Shown here: one piece after another, positions 9,951-18,645 of the stretch
Layout: each line of letters begins with the position of its first letter
Position numbering within the stretch: the stretch's first letter is position 1
From: Thermohalobaculum sp050330995
GTDB lineage: Bacteria > Pseudomonadota > Alphaproteobacteria > Rhodobacterales > Rhodobacteraceae
Reading direction: 5' to 3'
DNA: 64,000 nt
Assembly: GCA_050330995.1 (NCBI GenBank)
Contig: JBHJHI010000081.1
Span: 21,394-85,393, forward strand
Notes under the pieces: model-generated
Databases searched by the model: none
Told to the model about the DNA's origin: nothing
The model's input: the letters and a program-made list of their open reading frames with translations, nothing else
Translations under genes and position numbers: made by a program

Positions 9951-10297
9951 GGAGCCCGCGGCTCCGGCGAGCCGGCCGCGGGCCGTGCCGCCGCCAGGAT
10001 GTCGCGCAGCGTCGAAGCCGCGATCTGAAAGCCGACCCCGAGCGCGATCAGCGCGAAGCCGAGGGCCACGTAGAGCCCGGTCGCGGCCCCTTCGGCGAGG
10101 AGCGGCAGCGCGGCGCCGATCAGCGTGACGATGCCGGCGCCGATGGCGACGAAAGCCGTGGTCACGACGAGGGTGGCCAGTCGCGCGGCGCCGGCGGTCT
10201 GCGGGCAGTCGGCGGCCATGCGGCCGATGAGGACGAGAACGGCGGCGACAGCGCCGAGCCCACCGGTCGCGAGGGTGAAGTAGACGGCATGGGTCAT
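9905..10297 (-). CDS. Three-helix membrane protein, last gene of the GbsR-type operon
   Basis: A 130-aa protein with three hydrophobic segments (about residues 7-26, 40-63 and 72-92), then a Pro/Ser-rich tail (GSPEPRAPQSLPAGSS) that looks disordered. The ATG overlaps the stop of the preceding gene (ATGA). No family recognised. It belongs to the row of small membrane-protein genes behind the GbsR/MarR-type regulator, so regulated expression is inferred. The tail is encoded antisense to the end of the GFA gene, so it may be a read-out past an ancestral stop. Confidence 0.65.
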   Translation of the reverse strand: MTHAVYFTLATGGLGAVAAVLVLIGRMAADCPQTAGAARLATLVVTTAFVAIGAGIVTLIGAALPLLAEGAATGLYVALGFALIALGVGFQIAASTLRDILAAARPAAGSPEPRAPQSLPAGSSPGPSPS

Positions 10298-10818
10298 GAC
10301 ATCGGGTTCCTTTCCACGAGCGGGTCGGGTCGTGACCCGACGAAGCTCCAATAAAGCAAAGCGAAGACGATCCCGAGCACCGGCCCGAACAGGAAGCCGA
10401 GGCCGGTGAGGAAGAGGGCTTGGTGGGCCGCCTCCGGCGTGGCCTTGTCGAACGCCAGGGCGAAGAGCGGCAGGGTCGGCAGGTTGGCCACGAGGCCGAC
10501 GACGAGGAACCGACCCGGCACCGCACGGCCGTGCCGGTGCCAGCGCCCGAGGGCGTACCAAGCGAGCGGCAAGCCGAAGAGCGTATAGCTCGGCAGCCCG
10601 AGGACGACGGCGCCGAGGGCGACGGCGACCACGAGAAACCCCGCCGGCCACAGGATAGGCACCACGAACCCGAGGAGCCCGCAGAGCAGCGCGACGAGGA
10701 TCGAGCCCAGTACGACGGCGAGCGGCGTCGCGATCGCGGCACGTGCGAAGGCTCCCGGGCGCACACCGCCGGGCGGCACGACGACGCGCCGGCGCACCGC
10801 GCCTCGCGGCGATCGCAT
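10294..10818 (-). CDS. Four-helix membrane protein of unknown function
   Basis: A 174-aa integral membrane protein: a basic N-terminus (RSPRGAVRRRVVV) and four hydrophobic segments near residues 24-50, 55-82, 96-115 and 128-152. The start at 10818 was chosen because GGAGGG lies 8-9 nt upstream; the open frame extends further but is Gly/Arg-rich. It is coupled to the next gene through ATGA. No recognised domain or catalytic residue. Confidence 0.65.
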   Translation of the reverse strand: MRSPRGAVRRRVVVPPGGVRPGAFARAAIATPLAVVLGSILVALLCGLLGFVVPILWPAGFLVVAVALGAVVLGLPSYTLFGLPLAWYALGRWHRHGRAVPGRFLVVGLVANLPTLPLFALAFDKATPEAAHQALFLTGLGFLFGPVLGIVFALLYWSFVGSRPDPLVERNPMS

Positions 10819-10868
10819 CTCGACGGACCCTCCGCCAGACCGGGGGGTCCTCCGGTCCGCGGGGACGC

Positions 10869-11090
10869 TCACCTCTCCGGTCCTCTCGCGCGGTCGTCCA
10901 GATCCACTCCCGACGCCGCCGCGCCGCTCACCAGCACGAGCGCGAGACAACCCAGCACCACCAGCGCCGCGAAGGCGAGCGGCGCCAGGAGGCGGTGCCG
11001 CCATCCCGGATGCGTGGCCTCCGGCGCCTTGCGCCGTCCACCGTCGCGCAGCCAGAAGCCGCCGGCCATCTGTTCAGTTACTCTAGACAT
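10869..11090 (-). CDS. Small single-helix membrane protein preceded by a regulator palindrome
   Basis: A 73-aa protein: polar N-terminus (MSRVTEQMAGGFWLRD), one strong transmembrane segment at about 33-58 (LLAPLAFAALVVLGCLALVL), then an acidic/basic tail. GAGG sits 7 nt before the ATG. The leader DNA holds an 18-bp TTTCAG...CTGAAA palindrome overlapping the ribosome site and start codon, matching the one in front of the regulator gene. That makes it the most direct candidate target of the regulator. Function unknown. Confidence 0.65.
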   Translation of the reverse strand: MSRVTEQMAGGFWLRDGGRRKAPEATHPGWRHRLLAPLAFAALVVLGCLALVLVSGAAASGVDLDDRARGPER

Positions 11091-11107
11091 TTCAGTCCTC
11101 CCTGAAA
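11090..11107. promoter_or_regulatory. Putative operator, TTTCAG-N6-CTGAAA
   Basis: An 18-bp inverted repeat with perfect 6-bp arms (TTTCAG / CTGAAA) and a 6-bp spacer, overlapping the ribosome site of the 73-aa membrane-protein gene. An identical-architecture palindrome lies upstream of the adjacent GbsR/MarR-type regulator. Occupancy here would block transcription start or translation initiation. Assignment to this regulator is inference from the shared motif. Confidence 0.6.
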
Positions 11108-11134
11108 GTTTCGGCCAAAATTTTTCGCGGCCCC

Positions 11135-11665
11135 TCAGTCCGGGCGCGGCAGGAAGCGCGACACCGCGCCGCCCGCCTTCAGGAGCGCCACCTGCGCGCC
11201 GCGCGGCAGGCGCGAGACCTCGCGATACCACGCGTCGAACAGGTGCATGGTCTGGAGCATGTCGGCGACGCGCTCGCGCACGTCCTCGGGCGTGCTTCCG
11301 TCCACCGCCGCCTCGTCGAGCACGTCTTCGAGCGCCTGCATGGTCGGCAGGAACTCGCGCTCGCGCCGGCCCTCGCCCACCGCCTTGACGAGGTCGAACA
11401 GGTCCGCGTGCGTGGTGAAGTGGTCGCGCCGGTCGCCGAGTTCGCGGCTGACCTTGACGAGCTTCCAGCCCTGAAGCTCGCGGATCGCGCCCGAGACGTT
11501 CGAGCGCGCGATCGACAGCGTCTCGGCGATCTCGTCGGCCGGCAGGGGCTTCGAGGCCAGGAACAGCAGCGCGTGGACCTGCGCGACCGAGCGGTTCACG
11601 CCCCAGCGCGTGCCCATCTCGCCCCAGTGCAGCACGAAGGCGCGCATGGCGGGGCTGAGGTTCAT
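11135..11665 (-). CDS. GbsR/MarR-type transcriptional regulator
   Basis: A 176-aa winged-helix regulator of the GbsR branch of MarR proteins. The DNA-binding region spans about residues 25-75, with ADEIAETLSIARSNVSGAIRELQGWKLV as helix-turn-helix and recognition helix and RRDHFTT in the wing. The C-terminal half is helical and probably dimerises. GbsR relatives respond to choline or osmotic signals, but the ligand is not readable here. The start ATG at 11665 has GGAG about 9 nt upstream. An 18-bp palindrome 17 bp before the start points to autoregulation, and a similar site precedes the following small membrane-protein genes. Confidence 0.88.
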   Translation of the reverse strand: MNLSPAMRAFVLHWGEMGTRWGVNRSVAQVHALLFLASKPLPADEIAETLSIARSNVSGAIRELQGWKLVKVSRELGDRRDHFTTHADLFDLVKAVGEGRREREFLPTMQALEDVLDEAAVDGSTPEDVRERVADMLQTMHLFDAWYREVSRLPRGAQVALLKAGGAVSRFLPRPD

Positions 11666-11681
11666 GGATCGTCTCCTGCAA

Positions 11682-11699
11682 TTTCAGTTCTGACTGAAA
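11682..11699. promoter_or_regulatory. Putative autoregulatory operator, TTTCAGT-N4-ACTGAAA
   Basis: A perfect 18-bp palindrome (7-bp arms, 4-bp centre TCTG) lying 17 bp upstream of the GbsR/MarR-type regulator start codon. A TTGACG hexamer on the same strand at 11719-11724 could be the -35 element, which would place the palindrome across the -10/start region. Its arms match the second palindrome before the 73-aa membrane gene. Confidence 0.65.
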
Positions 11700-11830
11700 C
11701 TACAGGATAGACCGCCGGCGTCAAGCGCGCCCGGGCGGGCCGGCCCGTCGGCCGGGCCGTCGCGACAGCCTCCGCGCGGGAGGGGGCGGCTCGGCCACGG
11801 ACGCGGCCCGAGCCTCCGGGAAGCCCGCGT

Positions 11831-12733
11831 TCAGGCGGTCAGGCCCTCGGGCTCGGGCAGGCCGTTGGCGCGGCAGCAGGCGGTCAGCGTGTTGGCGAGC
11901 AGGCAGGCGATGGTCATGGGCCCGACGCCGCCGGGTACGGGGGTGATGGCGCCGGCCACCTCGGCGCAGCTGTCGAAGTCGCAGTCGCCGACGATGCGGG
12001 TCTTGCCCTCGCCCTTCTCGGGCGCGTCGATGCGGTTGATGCCGACGTCGATCACCGTGGCGCCGGGCTTGACGTAATCCGCCGTCACCATCTGCGTCCG
12101 CCCGACGGCGGCGACGAGGATGTCGGCGGTGCGGCACACGGCGGCGAGATCCTTGGTGCGGCTGTGCGCCACCGTCACGGTGCAGCTGTCGCGGAGCAGC
12201 AGGTTGAACATCGGCTTGCCGACGATGTTCGAGCGGCCGAGCACCACCGCGTTCATGCCCGAGAGCGAGCCGTGGTGGTCGCGCAGGAGCATCAGGCAGC
12301 CGAGCGGCGTGCAGGGCACCATCGCCTTCTGCCCGGTGCCGAGAAGACCGACGTTCGAGATGTGGAAGCCGTCGACGTCCTTGGCCGGGTCGATCGCGCC
12401 TATCACCTTCTCGGCGTTCATGTGATCGGGCAGCGGCAGCTGCACCAGGATGCCGTGGACCTCGGGGTCCTTGTTGAGCTTGTCGACGAGATCCAGCAGC
12501 TCCGCTTCCGGCACGCTCGCGTCGAGCTTGTGCTCGATCGAGTTCATGCCGGCCTCGACCGTCTGCTTGTTCTTGTTGCGGACGTAGACCTGGCTCGCGG
12601 GGTTCTCGCCGACGAGCACCACGGCGAGGCCGGGCGTGATGCCGTGCTCGTCCTTCCGCCGCGCGACGTGGCGGCCGACGTCCTCGCGCACCCGCGCCGC
12701 GAAAGCCTTGCCGTCGATGATCGTGGCGGTCAT
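11831..12733 (-). CDS. folD: Bifunctional methylene-THF dehydrogenase / methenyl-THF cyclohydrolase
   Basis: A 300-aa FolD protein, interconverting 5,10-methylene-THF and 10-formyl-THF for purine and fMet synthesis. Visible motifs: VGENPASQVYVRNK (about residue 40), the cyclohydrolase lysine in this block, VQLPLPDHM (about 98), the NADP-binding VVLGRSNIVGKP (about 165), and PGGVGPMTIA (about 266) near the end. Length and motif order are complete. GGAG precedes the ATG. It sits upstream of neither a purine operon nor formate-THF ligase here, although purD lies about 750 bp away on the same strand. Confidence 0.96.
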   Translation of the reverse strand: MTATIIDGKAFAARVREDVGRHVARRKDEHGITPGLAVVLVGENPASQVYVRNKNKQTVEAGMNSIEHKLDASVPEAELLDLVDKLNKDPEVHGILVQLPLPDHMNAEKVIGAIDPAKDVDGFHISNVGLLGTGQKAMVPCTPLGCLMLLRDHHGSLSGMNAVVLGRSNIVGKPMFNLLLRDSCTVTVAHSRTKDLAAVCRTADILVAAVGRTQMVTADYVKPGATVIDVGINRIDAPEKGEGKTRIVGDCDFDSCAEVAGAITPVPGGVGPMTIACLLANTLTACCRANGLPEPEGLTA

Positions 12734-12820
12734 GGCCGCGCCTCCCTGCCGTTATCGTTGACGGCCGCAGATAGCGACGCGCCGTCGCAGGGTCCAGCGA
12801 CGCTTCCGCAGGGCGGGGGC

Positions 12821-13420
12821 TCAGGCGATCTCCGGCGCCGGGGCGAGCGGCGCGTAGAGGCGTTGGGGCGGGACGTGAAGCCGGGCGCGCTCGCCCACGC
12901 GGAGACGCCCGGGCCTCTCGACCCAGCCGACGACGCCGCGCCGGCCCCTGGCCGCCTTGGCGAAGCCGCGGCCATGACCGGGACGCTCGGCCTCGATCAC
13001 GTCGCCCGGAAAACGGCAGGGGCCGTTCTCGACGTCGACCGCCAGCACGGCGCCCCCCTCGAAGGCGAGGCGCGAGGCGGGCGGGAGCGTCGTCAGCGCG
13101 GGGATGCCCTCCATCACGAGGTTCGCGCCGAGCCAGGACGGGTCGAGCCGGTCGAGCCCGAGATCGGCCGCGATGCCGGCCAGCTCCTCGGCCGAGAGGA
13201 TCGAGACCTGACGGGTATTGCGGATCTCGGTGCCGCGCGCGGGGTGGAGCTTCAGCACCCGCGAGCAGGACGGCCGCGTCAGCCCACCGTGGCACTCGCC
13301 GTCGAGGCCGGCGAAGCGCGCCTCGACGGCATCGCGGGGCTCGGAGCGGAGCGTCACGGCGCGGTCGCGCACGACGCCGAGCCACGCGAGGCGGCCCGTG
13401 ATCTCGGTCGGCTCCAGCAT
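12821..13420 (-). CDS. MOSC domain protein
   Basis: A 199-aa protein consisting essentially of one MOSC domain, a beta-rich fold found in sulfur carriers and molybdenum-cofactor-related enzymes. Family features: GECHGGLTRPSC (about residue 41), RNTRQVSILSAEEL, LGANLVMEGIPALTTLPP (about 97-114) and NGPCRFPGDVIEAE (about 132) with the conserved cysteine. AGGAGGGACCG precedes the ATG. The likely role is sulfur transfer or detoxification; the substrate is unknown. Confidence 0.85.
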   Translation of the reverse strand: MLEPTEITGRLAWLGVVRDRAVTLRSEPRDAVEARFAGLDGECHGGLTRPSCSRVLKLHPARGTEIRNTRQVSILSAEELAGIAADLGLDRLDPSWLGANLVMEGIPALTTLPPASRLAFEGGAVLAVDVENGPCRFPGDVIEAERPGHGRGFAKAARGRRGVVGWVERPGRLRVGERARLHVPPQRLYAPLAPAPEIA

Positions 13421-13480
13421 CGGTCCCTCCTGCGGCGCGTCCGTCCCGGCGAGGCTAGCGCATCGCGCGGGCCGGCGCGA

Positions 13481-14746
<1,266 letters not shown>

Positions 14747-14959
14747 GTCGCCTCCCTCGAAGCCTGCGGCCCCTCAAAGCGCGGGCGGCAGCGCGACGCA
14801 AGCCTTCGCCCGGTGGCGTCCGACCGGGCGAAGGCGCGGAGGTTCACGTCGGAGGGGCGCGCCGCCCCCTGGGCTAGGGCGCGATCGCGTATCGTCCCGG
14901 CCTCCGGATACGGCACCGGCCGGTCCGTCGCGAGGACGGACGCGCGGCTCGCCGGCGCC

Positions 14960-16063
14960 TCAGTGCCGCGCCGACAGCCCGTAGTGGTCGGCGAGCCGCT
15001 GGAGCGCGAGCTTCAGCACCACCTTGCCCGAGCGCGCCGACCAGCCGAAGCGCTTCTCGCAGGCCTCGAGCCCTTCGAGGAAGCAGCAGACCCGGAGCGC
15101 GGCGTCGGCGAGGCCCGGCCCGAGCGCGCCGAGCGCCGCCGTCACCCGCGCGCGCGCCGCCGCCGGGCCTTCGCCGGGACCGCGCGCGACCGGACTGCCC
15201 GCGAGGGCGTCGGACGGCGTCAGGAACGAGCGCCAGTCCTGAGTGATCGACGGCCCCATCCGGGCCAGCTCGAAGTCGCAGCGCAGCCGCTCGCCGGCCT
15301 CGACCTCCTCTGGCGCCAGATAGGGCTTGCCGTCGGGGCCGGGACGGCGCGCCAGCCAGCCGAGCACGCTCTCGGCGATGTTGACGCGCGTCCGGGTCAG
15401 CGCGCCCTCCTCCGGGTCGGGCAGCACCGCCTCGGCCATCGCGCGATGCTGCGCGGCGAAGGGCGACACCGTGCCCGCCTTGGTGGCCGTGCCGCGCCGC
15501 TCGGCGTCCTCGGCCAGCGCGCGGCGCAGGAAGGCGCGGCCGACCTCGGTGATCTGGTAGCGCACCGAGCGCTCGCCGGGGCGCGAGAGACGGATCCAGT
15601 CGCGGCGCAGGAACTCGGCGGCGAGCCGGACCGGCAGCATGGCGATCGGGCGGCGGTGCTTGTTGGCCGCGCAGAACACGCCGGCCTTCTCGGTGCCCTC
15701 GGCGACGAGGAGGAAGGCGCCCGGCTCGCAGAGGCGGCGCAGGAACCGGCGCGCCTCGCGCTCCAGCCCCGCGTCGTCGCAGGCCTCGGGCAGGGCCTCG
15801 GCCACGTCGCAGGCCTCGGCCTCCAGGCGGGCGATCAGGCCGTCGAGCAGGGGATCGTCGCGACGCTCCTCGACGCGGCGCACGGTGCGCAGGATGGTCG
15901 AGGGGTTCTGGCCCACCGCGGCGGCGATGCGGCGCAGGCTGTGGCCGTGGCCGGTGTGGGCCAAGTAGATCGCCGCCTCCCGCGCCGTGCAGCACGGCGT
16001 GCGATCGCCGAACAGCGTCGCGGCCTTCTCGGTGCAGGTAGCGAGAACTTCTTCCGTGGTCAT
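14960..16063 (-). CDS. DUF6456-type protein with helix-turn-helix
   Basis: A 367-aa protein resembling the DUF6456 group of alphaproteobacteria. Residues about 25-70 hold a DnaA/homeodomain-like helix-turn-helix (TAREAAIYLA, SLRRIAAAVGQNPSTILRTV). The centre contains a winged-helix-like segment (RLAAEFLRRDWIRL, YQITEVGRAFLRRAL) and the C-terminal part holds the conserved NIAESVLGWLARR and CCFLEGLEACEKRFGWSARSGKVVL block. The ATG at 16063 is preferred over a TTG at 16114. It is divergent from a DUF6477-type gene. DNA binding is inferred; the regulated process is unknown. Confidence 0.75.
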   Translation of the reverse strand: MTTEEVLATCTEKAATLFGDRTPCCTAREAAIYLAHTGHGHSLRRIAAAVGQNPSTILRTVRRVEERRDDPLLDGLIARLEAEACDVAEALPEACDDAGLEREARRFLRRLCEPGAFLLVAEGTEKAGVFCAANKHRRPIAMLPVRLAAEFLRRDWIRLSRPGERSVRYQITEVGRAFLRRALAEDAERRGTATKAGTVSPFAAQHRAMAEAVLPDPEEGALTRTRVNIAESVLGWLARRPGPDGKPYLAPEEVEAGERLRCDFELARMGPSITQDWRSFLTPSDALAGSPVARGPGEGPAAARARVTAALGALGPGLADAALRVCCFLEGLEACEKRFGWSARSGKVVLKLALQRLADHYGLSARH

Positions 16064-16117
16064 GACGTCACCCGTTCGACGCAACGTTTCGATGGGGAGC
16101 GTTTGCACCGACAACGG

Positions 16118-16133
16118 CTAACGACAGCCTAAC
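16118..16133. promoter_or_regulatory. CtrA-like half-site pair CTAA-N7-CTAAC
   Basis: Two CTAA(C) elements with a 7-bp gap, differing from the CtrA consensus TTAA-N7-TTAAC only by C for T at the first base of each half. It lies in the divergent region between the DUF6456- and DUF6477-type genes, just before the longer TTG start of the former. Surrounding DNA is the AT-richest in this part of the window. Recognition by CtrA is a hypothesis. Confidence 0.3.
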
Positions 16134-16260
16134 AGCACCCAGAAGCCAGATTTTTACTTTGCATTCACTTTCTCAGCGCGCGCAGCCCGCCGTGACGGCG
16201 CAACGGACGACGGCCACGCGCTTGTCTCGCCCGGCATTCGCGGACCGCGGGAGAACGGCG

Positions 16261-16563
16261 ATGACGACGGATCGGGACGACGCGCTGGCGGGCGAGACCC
16301 TGCGCCCGCGCCTTCTGGTGATGGCGGCGACACGGGTGGCCGAGACCCTCGCCCGCCGCGGGCTCGTCGCGGCGGGCGCCGAGCGCGCTTGGCTCGCCGA
16401 AGCGGAGGCCGAGATGGAGGCGACGCGCCGCGAGCGCCCGTTCGCCTGGCGGGCCGAGGCGCACGTCCGCGTGCTCGGCGCGCTGATAGCCGCGCGCGTG
16501 TCCGCGGCGGAAGAGGAGACGGCAGTCGCGGCGGAGGCCGAGCCGCCCGCGCGAGCGGCCTGA
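16261..16563 (+). CDS. DUF6477-like small protein
   Basis: A 100-aa helical protein with the layout LRPRLLVMAATRVAE ... AEAEMEATRRERP ... YS-like WRAEAHVRVLGALIAAR, resembling the DUF6477 family that accompanies DUF6456 genes in Rhodobacterales. Start at ATG 16261 with GGGAG upstream; the longer frame starting at 16159 reads through promoter-like DNA. Function unknown; divergent pairing suggests shared regulation. Confidence 0.65.
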   Translation: MTTDRDDALAGETLRPRLLVMAATRVAETLARRGLVAAGAERAWLAEAEAEMEATRRERPFAWRAEAHVRVLGALIAARVSAAEEETAVAAEAEPPARAA

Positions 16564-16710
16564 AGCGCCGTTCGGCCGGGCGGAAGCGGGCCCGGCGCTC
16601 CTGGTCGTCGGAGACACGCTCCTTCACGGCGCCCGGGCGTCCCGCTCAGGCGGTTCCAGCGCTCCGGTGGCGAGCGGCGACGGCCACAGGCCCCGCTCTC
16701 CCCGCGCGCC

Positions 16711-18447
16711 TCAGCCGCGCCCGCCGTCGTCGGGGTAGCCACGAAAGCCCTTCACCCACCACAGCTCGTAGCCGAAGCTCCGGTCGCGATGGGTGGCGAA
16801 GCGGCCCTCGTCGACCAACTCGGCCTCCTCGAAGCGCGCCGCCATGGCGGCGCCGTCGTCGTCCAGCGTCGCGAGCAGCATCGCGCGTCGATCGCCGGGC
16901 CGGAGCGAGGCGACCATCTCGTGGTGGTTCTCGACGCGGTCGGGGTTCCAGACCGCCACCTCGTCCCAGCCGAGGCCGCCGAGGAACATGCACTCCGAGA
17001 GCCGCCGGCGGTTGTCGGCGAGCAGTACCTCCGCGCCCATCTCGCCCATCACCGGCAGCGCGCGATCGCAGAAGGGCTCGGACAGGCGCATCTTCTTGAA
17101 CGGGTCCGGCCCGCGTGCCAGCCCCTCGCCCTCGGCCGCGTAGAGCGCGGCGCGCGCGTAGACCGCGCCCGCCGCCACGACGCCGATCCCCGCGTGCCAG
17201 CGCAGCAGGCGACCGAAGCCGGAGGCGAGCAGGAACCGCGCGGCGAGGAGCGAGCCCGCGACGTAGGCCGGCGCCGCCCAGTTCGGCTGCGCGCGCGTGG
17301 CGTAGGCGAGCGCCAGCATGGCGAACAGCAGCGTGCCGGCCTGCCAGGCGAGCAGCCGCATCCGCCAGTCGCCGGCCCAGTCGCGCCGGCGCCAGAAGGC
17401 GGCCAGGATCGCGAGAAAGACGATCGGGCCGATCACACCGAACTGGCTGCCGAAGAATTCGAGGAAGGCGCCGATGTTGCCGTAGCCCTCGCCGGGATCG
17501 GCGTCCTCGGCGACGTGGGTGACGGTGGCGAAGCCGTTGGTCGCGTTCCACCACAGGTTCGGCGCGAGCACGACGAGGCCCGCGCCCGCGGCGATCCCGG
17601 CGCCGCGCCAGTCGCGCCCCCGCGCCGAGAACAGCGCGTAGCCGAGCATCCCGGCCGGCAGCGCCAGCATGGTGTACTTCGCGAGCGCGCCGAGGCCGAC
17701 GAGCGCGCCCGTGAGCGCCCAGTCGCGGTCGCGCCCGCTCTCGGCCGCCCTGATCCAGGCGACGAGCGCCAGCGCCCAGAACGCCATCATCACCGGGTCG
17801 GTCGACATCACCATCGCCGAGACGCTGACCCCCGGCGCCGCGGTGTAGGCGACCGCCGCCCAGAAGCCGGTGGCCGGATCGAACAGCTTGCGCCCGAGCG
17901 CGTAGAGCGCGAGCGCCACCACCGCGTGCGCCACCACCGCGCCCGCGCGCAGCGCGAACAGCGTGTCGCCGCCCAGATCGGTCGCGAGCCGGATCAGCGC
18001 CGCCACCAGCGGCGGCTTCGAGAAATAGCCCCAGGCGAGTTCCTGGCCGTAGGCCCAGTACTGCGCCTCGTCGAAGTGGATCGGCACCCAGCCGGCGGCG
18101 TTCACCGCGAGGCGCAGGCAGGCGACGGCGAGCACGACCCCGAGGGCGGCGAGCGCCCAGCCGGCCTCGCGCGTGGCCGGCGCGGCCGGCGTGGCGGACG
18201 AGAGACCGGCGCGCTTGCCCCGGGGCTTGGGCGCCCCCTTGCTCGCCGGGGCCGCGCCGCCACCCCGCTCGGCCGAGGCCCGCGTCTTCGCGTCCCGGGC
18301 CTTCGCCCCACCCCCGGCCGGCGGCGACCCGGCCTCGGCATCGGGCGAGGTTCCACCGCCCCGCCCGGCCTTGACCGGGGCGCCGCGCGCGGCCTTGTCC
18401 GCCGTCCCGCGCGAGGCGCCCCGCTCGCCGCTTCTCTTCGCCGCCAT
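16711..18447 (-). CDS. GT39-family membrane glycosyltransferase
   Basis: A 578-aa polytopic protein of the ArnT/PMT (GT39) superfamily, transferring sugars from polyprenyl-phosphate donors to lipids or proteins on the outer face of the membrane. After a 90-residue Lys/Ala/Gly-rich cytoplasmic extension (low complexity) comes the first transmembrane helix, then the catalytic-loop signature HFDEAQYWAYGQELAWGYF with the key acidic residues near 120, and KPPLVAALIRL. About ten further hydrophobic segments follow. The soluble C-terminal part (about 450-578) contains DPFKKMRLSEPFCD and VLLADNRRRLSE. The acceptor is unknown. Confidence 0.85.
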   Translation of the reverse strand: MAAKRSGERGASRGTADKAARGAPVKAGRGGGTSPDAEAGSPPAGGGAKARDAKTRASAERGGGAAPASKGAPKPRGKRAGLSSATPAAPATREAGWALAALGVVLAVACLRLAVNAAGWVPIHFDEAQYWAYGQELAWGYFSKPPLVAALIRLATDLGGDTLFALRAGAVVAHAVVALALYALGRKLFDPATGFWAAVAYTAAPGVSVSAMVMSTDPVMMAFWALALVAWIRAAESGRDRDWALTGALVGLGALAKYTMLALPAGMLGYALFSARGRDWRGAGIAAGAGLVVLAPNLWWNATNGFATVTHVAEDADPGEGYGNIGAFLEFFGSQFGVIGPIVFLAILAAFWRRRDWAGDWRMRLLAWQAGTLLFAMLALAYATRAQPNWAAPAYVAGSLLAARFLLASGFGRLLRWHAGIGVVAAGAVYARAALYAAEGEGLARGPDPFKKMRLSEPFCDRALPVMGEMGAEVLLADNRRRLSECMFLGGLGWDEVAVWNPDRVENHHEMVASLRPGDRRAMLLATLDDDGAAMAARFEEAELVDEGRFATHRDRSFGYELWWVKGFRGYPDDGGRG

Positions 18448-18645
18448 GGCCGCGCTCCCCTTCGTCGAGGCGCCGCTCTACACGAAGCGCCCCGCCCTCT
18501 GAAGGGGCGGGCCGCGCCGTCCGCTCCCCGAGCCGGCAGCGGCCCGCTCCGGCAAGGACGAACGCCCCGGGCGGGGCGCCCCGCCCCTGTAACGGGCGGC
18601 GCGAGGCGCTATGTCGGAAGGCTCAGCCGAGACGCGAGGATCCCC

